Below are positions 60,169 to 64,000 of a DNA stretch of 64,000 nucleotides, piece by piece. The stretch is from Flavihumibacter profundi (GTDB taxonomy: Bacteria; Bacteroidota; Bacteroidia; Chitinophagales; Chitinophagaceae), in contig NZ_JAIQXE010000001.1 in assembly GCF_020076305.1 (NCBI RefSeq), forward strand, positions 1,302,001 to 1,366,000. The letters run 5' to 3'. The first letter of the stretch is position 1. Each line of letters opens with the position of its first letter. Position numbers and translations under genes: made by a program. The notes beneath the pieces are model-generated. The model was given only the letters and a program-made list of their open reading frames with translations. It was not told where the DNA came from and searched no databases.

Positions 60169-61366
60169 TCATCATTTCCATTTGTTTCATATAAGTAGCC
60201 AGGTCTTTATCACCACGGCCGCTGAGGCAAAGTACTACCTGGTCAGTTTCATTAAGTTTTAATTGTTTCAGTGCGGCAAAGGCGTGAGCGGTTTCCAATG
60301 CCGGGATAATACCTTCCAGTCGTGCAATCTCAAAAGCGGAACGAAGTGCTTCCTCATCGGTGACATTCAGGAAATGGCCACGGCCAGTCTCGTATAGATG
60401 AGCATGCAGGGGTCCGATGCCGGGATAATCGAGTCCCGCTGAAATGCTGTGCGGTTCTACAACCTGCCCGTCTTCGGTTTGCATCACCAGGCTCTTGCTG
60501 CCGTGTAAGATGCCGGCTTTACCCAGTGCGGTAGTAGCAGCACTGAGCCCACTGTTCACTCCATGCCCGGCTGCTTCAACAGCCACCAATTGCACTGAAA
60601 GCTCATCCAGGAAATGGTAGAAAGCCCCGGCTGCATTACTACCCCCGCCTACGCAGGCGACAACATGGGTTGGCAATTCGCTGCCGGTTTTCTCTTTCAG
60701 CTGCCAGCGGGTTTCTTCACTGATCACGCTTTGGAATCGTGCAACCATATCGGGGTAAGGGTGTGGACCTACAACACTGCCAATGATATAATGTGTATCT
60801 GTCGCATTATTGATCCAGTCTCGGATAGCTTCATTGGTAGCATCTTTCAAGGTTTTGCTACCACTCAAGGCAGGGACTACTGTCGCGCCAAGCATACGCA
60901 TCCTTGCCACGTTAGGTGCCTGACGCTCAATATCTTTTTCCCCCATGTAAACGATGCACTCAATTCCTTTCAATGCACAAACTGTTGCAGTAGCCACACC
61001 ATGCTGCCCTGCGCCGGTTTCCGCAATGATCCGCTTTTTCCCGAGCCGCAATGCCAGTAGTATCTGGCCAATAGTATTATTGATCTTGTGGGCGCCGGTA
61101 TGGCAGAGGTCTTCGCGCTTCAGGTATATATTAGAATGCAATTGCTGGCTAAGCCGTTTGGCATAATATAGCGGGGTCGGACGTCCGACATAATCACGCA
61201 ACAGGTCGCGGAATTCAAGCTGGAAGGCCGGCTCCTGCATAATACTGAGGTAGCGGGTTTGCAACTCCTCTACGTTAGGATGCAGCATTTCGGGGATATA
61301 CGCACCTCCGAATTTGCCATAATAACCCCGTTCATTGGGTCGCTGGTAACTGGTTATTGGTTCCAT
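60161..61366 (-). CDS. trpB: Tryptophan synthase beta subunit
   Basis: The 401-residue PLP enzyme joins indole and serine. Motifs: '[13 protein letters not shown]', the PLP lysine in '[11 protein letters not shown]', '[12 protein letters not shown]', '[11 protein letters not shown]' for the phosphate, and '[11 protein letters not shown]' for the monovalent cation site. ATG 61366 follows the trpF stop by four bases. A GTG at 61381 would overlap trpF by 11 bases and was not preferred. Confidence 0.97.
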   Translation of the reverse strand: MEPITSYQRPNERGYYGKFGGAYIPEMLHPNVEELQTRYLSIMQEPAFQLEFRDLLRDYVGRPTPLYYAKRLSQQLHSNIYLKREDLCHTGAHKINNTIGQILLALRLGKKRIIAETGAGQHGVATATVCALKGIECIVYMGEKDIERQAPNVARMRMLGATVVPALSGSKTLKDATNEAIRDWINNATDTHYIIGSVVGPHPYPDMVARFQSVISEETRWQLKEKTGSELPTHVVACVGGGSNAAGAFYHFLDELSVQLVAVEAAGHGVNSGLSAATTALGKAGILHGSKSLVMQTEDGQVVEPHSISAGLDYPGIGPLHAHLYETGRGHFLNVTDEEALRSAFEIARLEGIIPALETAHAFAALKQLKLNETDQVVLCLSGRGDKDLATYMKQMEMMNA

Positions 61367-61370
61367 ATTA

Positions 61371-62006
61371 TTAATTTCCACTTAATGATGAGATAAATTT
61401 ACCCACTTTGCCGAGGTCTTTTACACCAGGACTCGACTCAAACTGGCTGTTAATATCAATAGCAAACAAACCCTTGCCGGCTTCACTGGAAGCGAATTCT
61501 TTCAGGGCTTTTTCATCTGCAGGTTCAATGCCGCCACTTAGAAAATAAGGTTTGCCGATATTGGTATTCTTCAAAATATTCCAGTCAAACTTCTTGCCTG
61601 TCCCGCCATATCCTACGCCCATTGTATCGAACAGGAACATGTCGCAAACATCCAGGTAAGGCTTTATCATCCATTCAATATTATCGTTGTCACTCAGCCT
61701 GAAAGCCTTCACCACTGAAACATAGTCGGCGATTTTTTCACAATACTTCGGTGTTTCATCACCATGTAGTTGCACCATGTGGAGCCTGCACTCATCCACC
61801 ATCTGTATCACTTCGTCGGCTCCGGCATTAACAAAAACACCAACCTTGTTGATATTGTTCTCCTTTTTTAATTGAGTCGTGGTCATATACCGCAAAACGT
61901 ATCGTGGACTTCGCGGATAAAAAATGAATCCTGCAAATGTGGCACCTAGTTTTTCCAACCGGTCAACCTGTTCTAATTGGGTCATACCGCAAACTTTTAC
62001 TCTCAT
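61371..62006 (-). CDS. trpF: Phosphoribosylanthranilate isomerase
   Basis: The 211-residue TIM barrel rearranges phosphoribosylanthranilate to CdRP. The catalytic cysteine is in 'VKVCGMT' and the aspartate in '[16 protein letters not shown]'; '[15 protein letters not shown]' holds a phosphate loop. Length is normal. It is separated from trpC by 61 bases, the largest gap inside the trp part of the operon. Confidence 0.96.
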   Translation of the reverse strand: MRVKVCGMTQLEQVDRLEKLGATFAGFIFYPRSPRYVLRYMTTTQLKKENNINKVGVFVNAGADEVIQMVDECRLHMVQLHGDETPKYCEKIADYVSVVKAFRLSDNDNIEWMIKPYLDVCDMFLFDTMGVGYGGTGKKFDWNILKNTNIGKPYFLSGGIEPADEKALKEFASSEAGKGLFAIDINSQFESSPGVKDLGKVGKFISSLSGN

Positions 62007-62067
62007 ACAGTGATCGGATTTTAAGTGTTAAATGTTCAAAAACAGTCAGTGTCAGTGACTATGTTAT

Positions 62068-62859
62068 TCATACAGAAACTTTATTTAATTCGTTGACAAA
62101 TTGCTGAAAAGCCAGTCCGGGATCAGGCGCTTTCATAAACAACTCACCAATCAAAAATCCCCTGAACCCATGGTCTTTAAAAATCCGGACATTTTCAACT
62201 TTATCGATACCACTTTCAGCGACTTTAATGGTTTGTGGCGGTAATTGTGCAGCCATGGCCAGGCTCCTGTTTATATCGACTGTAAAAGTCTTTAAATTCC
62301 GGTTATTGATACCAACTACCGGCGTAAAAGCATTCACATGACCCAATTCCTCTTCGCCATGCAATTCCAGCAAAACGCCCAATCCCAGCGCCCTGGCTGT
62401 TTTTGCAAGCCGCTCCACTTCCAACGGAGATAAGCACGAAGCAATGAGCAGGATCACATCTGCGCCCATGGATCTTGATTCAACCAACTGGTATTCATCA
62501 ATAATAAAATCCTTCCTTAGAATAGGGATCTGATTTACCCGTGCAGCTTCGAGGTCAGCAGTACTTCCACCGAAAAACAGTTCATCAGTCAACACCGAAA
62601 TTGCCGATGCCCCGTTAGCTGCATAGGCTGTTGTAACGGCTACCACATCAGCGGTGGCATTGATGATCCCTTTCGAAGGGGAGCGTCTCTTGAACTCGGC
62701 AATGATGCCTGTGCGGGAAACATCCAGCAGGAATTTTTCAAAAGAAATAGTTTCGCGCTTGCAGCCGGATGTTTTCTCGAGAACTGTGATGGGCCGGTTC
62801 GCTTTCCTTTCCGCTACTTCGATTCTTTTTTGGGCTATAATAGTGTCTAAAATATTCAT
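62068..62859 (-). CDS. trpC: Indole-3-glycerol phosphate synthase
   Basis: The 263-residue TIM barrel makes indole-3-glycerol phosphate from CdRP. Motifs: 'GIIAEFKRRSPSKG' with a catalytic lysine, 'LRKDFIIDEYQLVESR' with the second lysine, 'LLELHGEEEL', 'VGINNRNLKTF', and 'VAESGI' for phosphate. It is 11 bases downstream of trpD. Confidence 0.97.
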   Translation of the reverse strand: MNILDTIIAQKRIEVAERKANRPITVLEKTSGCKRETISFEKFLLDVSRTGIIAEFKRRSPSKGIINATADVVAVTTAYAANGASAISVLTDELFFGGSTADLEAARVNQIPILRKDFIIDEYQLVESRSMGADVILLIASCLSPLEVERLAKTARALGLGVLLELHGEEELGHVNAFTPVVGINNRNLKTFTVDINRSLAMAAQLPPQTIKVAESGIDKVENVRIFKDHGFRGFLIGELFMKAPDPGLAFQQFVNELNKVSV

Positions 62860-62870
62860 ATCAACTGCTA

Positions 62871-63863
62871 CTATTGTAATTGGATTAAAATATCTAAACT
62901 GGCCTTGGCTTTGCCGCTCTCAAGACTTTCTACCGCTGCAGAATAAGCGCTTTCATAGCTTGTGTACCTGCCTGTACTTTGCAGGGCCATGGCTGCATTG
63001 GCAATTACCACAGCATTCTGGGCCCAGCTTCCGTTCCCGTCCAGGATCTTCCGGAACAGTTTTGCAGATTCCTCCACGGTATTACCGCCATAAATGTCTG
63101 ACGGGTTCACCATCCTTTTACCAAGTTGCTCGGGAGTGAACAATTGTTCACCGAAATTGGTGATCACTTTTGTATCACTGGTCAGGGAAATTTCATCATA
63201 CCCATCAAGGCTATGGATGATGGTAAACTGCCGGCCGGTTTCTTGCAGAAGGTAATTGTAAATGCGCGCCATCTCAAGGTTGTATACGCCAACCAGCTGG
63301 TAGGCCGGGTCTACTGGATTCACCATGGGACCAAGCATATTAAAAAAAGTCCGCATGCCCAGGTTCTTACGGATAGGACCAACAACTTTTAGTGCAGGAT
63401 GAAATAAAGGTGCATGTAAAAAGCAAATACCGGCCTTATCGATTTCTTTCCTCAGGGCATCATTATTATTCTTGAATTTATAACCCAGTTGCTCCATGAC
63501 GTTGGATGCGCCACTGATAGAGGAAGCACCGTAGTTGCCATGTTTGGCGACTTTTTGCCCCGCACCGGCAACGATAAAACAGGCCAGCGTAGAAATATTA
63601 AAGGTATTCTTGCCGTCGCCCCCGGTTCCAACTATGTCCAGTACTTTATCCCCATCCAGGTTTACCGGCACGCATAATTCGAGCAAAGCATCACGAAAGC
63701 CGTGCAATTCTTCAATCGTTACACTACGCATGAGGTACACCGTCATAAAAGCTGTAATCTCATGTTCATTGTACATGGCCTTTCCGATATTTGTCAAAGC
63801 CTCCCTGGCCATAGCCCTTGACAATGTCTTGTGCTCAAATAAAAACTGCAAAATTTTTTTCAT
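62871..63863 (-). CDS. trpD: Anthranilate phosphoribosyltransferase
   Basis: The 330-residue enzyme transfers phosphoribose to anthranilate. It has the PRPP loop 'IVGTGGDGKNTFNIST' near residue 77, 'KHGNYGASSISGASNVMEQLGYK' in pieces near 107-127, and 'NMLGPMVNP' near 175. Length is normal. About 60 bases separate it from trpG, and that gap contains heptamer repeats like those at 1976-2122. Confidence 0.97.
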   Translation of the reverse strand: MKKILQFLFEHKTLSRAMAREALTNIGKAMYNEHEITAFMTVYLMRSVTIEELHGFRDALLELCVPVNLDGDKVLDIVGTGGDGKNTFNISTLACFIVAGAGQKVAKHGNYGASSISGASNVMEQLGYKFKNNNDALRKEIDKAGICFLHAPLFHPALKVVGPIRKNLGMRTFFNMLGPMVNPVDPAYQLVGVYNLEMARIYNYLLQETGRQFTIIHSLDGYDEISLTSDTKVITNFGEQLFTPEQLGKRMVNPSDIYGGNTVEESAKLFRKILDGNGSWAQNAVVIANAAMALQSTGRYTSYESAYSAAVESLESGKAKASLDILIQLQ

Positions 63864-63898
63864 CTTATTAACTCTGTTTCATCATTAGATGTTGTTCT

Positions 63899-63924
63899 CA
63901 CCGCTTACCGTTTACCTTTCGCTA
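63899..63924. repeat. Short array of ACCGCTT-type heptamers between trpG and trpD
   Basis: The plus strand reads CACCGCTTACCGTTTACC followed by a more diverged unit. This is the same seven-base repeat as in the right arm of the palindromic element at 1976-2122. Only one orientation is present, so no hairpin forms. It starts two bases before the stop of trpG on the other strand. Confidence 0.6.
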
Positions 63925-63925
63925 C

Positions 63926-64000
63926 TTAAGCCCCCAGCCAATTCCGCATCATCTTCTCGCCATCAGGGGTGAGCACGCTTTCCGGGTGAAACTGGACACC
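63926..64000 (-). CDS. trpG: Anthranilate synthase glutaminase subunit, C-terminal fragment
   Basis: The last 24 codons of a minus-strand gene that enters from the right edge. 'GVQFHPESVLTPDG' contains the histidine-glutamate pair of class I glutamine amidotransferases, and 'KMMRNWLGA' is the usual TrpG/PabA ending. It stands directly upstream of trpD, so TrpG of anthranilate synthase is the natural reading. trpE probably lies further right. Confidence 0.88.
   Translation of the reverse strand, partial: GVQFHPESVLTPDGEKMMRNWLGA

Overview
The window looks like a chromosomal segment of a Bacteroidota bacterium, most likely of the Chitinophagaceae type. The evidence is a SusD/RagB C-terminus at the left edge, a TonB-dependent receptor with an N-terminal carboxypeptidase-regulatory-like domain, a GH97 glycosidase, many lipoproteins with short lipoboxes, a TlpA/DUF4369 thiol protein, an almost complete lack of Shine-Dalgarno sequences, and TAnnTTTG-type -7 boxes close to start codons. 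No tRNA, rRNA, CRISPR array, transposase or phage gene was seen. The family-level placement is inference.

Layout. 1-13,800: end of a SusD-like gene, a bidirectional terminator, homogentisate dioxygenase, a small phosphoesterase whose last codons lie in a 147-bp palindromic repeat element, a Tat-signal HisC-like aminotransferase, a TolB-like propeller, a TPR lipoprotein, rpe, a TonB receptor with a TTG start, pdxJ, an acetyltransferase, and a run of SDR, FMN reductase, VOC and CHAD genes. 13,800-20,300: a penicillin-acylase-family enzyme, a fused NagB-like/SRPBCC protein followed by a Gfo/Idh/MocA dehydrogenase, an outer-membrane protein and an epimerase. 20,467-25,151: leucine operon leuC-leuD-leuA/cimA-like-leuB. 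25,155-30,619: a secreted DUF4185-like protein, a propeller/HEAT/cytochrome c lipoprotein, and an ECF42-like sigma factor with its DGPF (YCII) partner and a VOC protein. 30,861-43,826: GH97, a serine hydrolase, small envelope proteins, a D-amino-acid cluster (DUF1611, dipeptide-epimerase-type enolase, D-threonine-aldolase-type PLP enzyme), YceI, DinB and DUF3500, with at least three clearly decayed genes between them. 44,150-53,448: a YitT membrane protein, a complete RND efflux operon, an SMP-30 lipoprotein and a GyrI-like protein. 53,641-64,000: one long minus-strand supraoperon trpG-trpD-trpC-trpF-trpB-(GNAT)-trpA-hisH-(PLP decarboxylase)-hisA-hisF-hisIE-(TlpA), ended by a hairpin.

How the genes work together. 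The leu operon encodes the steps from 2-oxoisovalerate (or pyruvate) towards 2-oxoisocaproate. The trp-his block encodes most of tryptophan synthesis after chorismate and the middle of histidine synthesis. hisG, hisD, hisB, a conventional hisC and trpE are not seen; trpE may lie beyond the right edge. The D-amino-acid trio matches the recently described D-glutamate route (N-acetylation, then racemisation of the N-acetyl form), here joined to a third PLP enzyme. The strongest candidates for something new are the D-amino-acid trio, the PLP decarboxylase and acetyltransferase embedded in the trp-his supraoperon, and the NagB-SRPBCC fusion, which may instead be a one-base frameshift.
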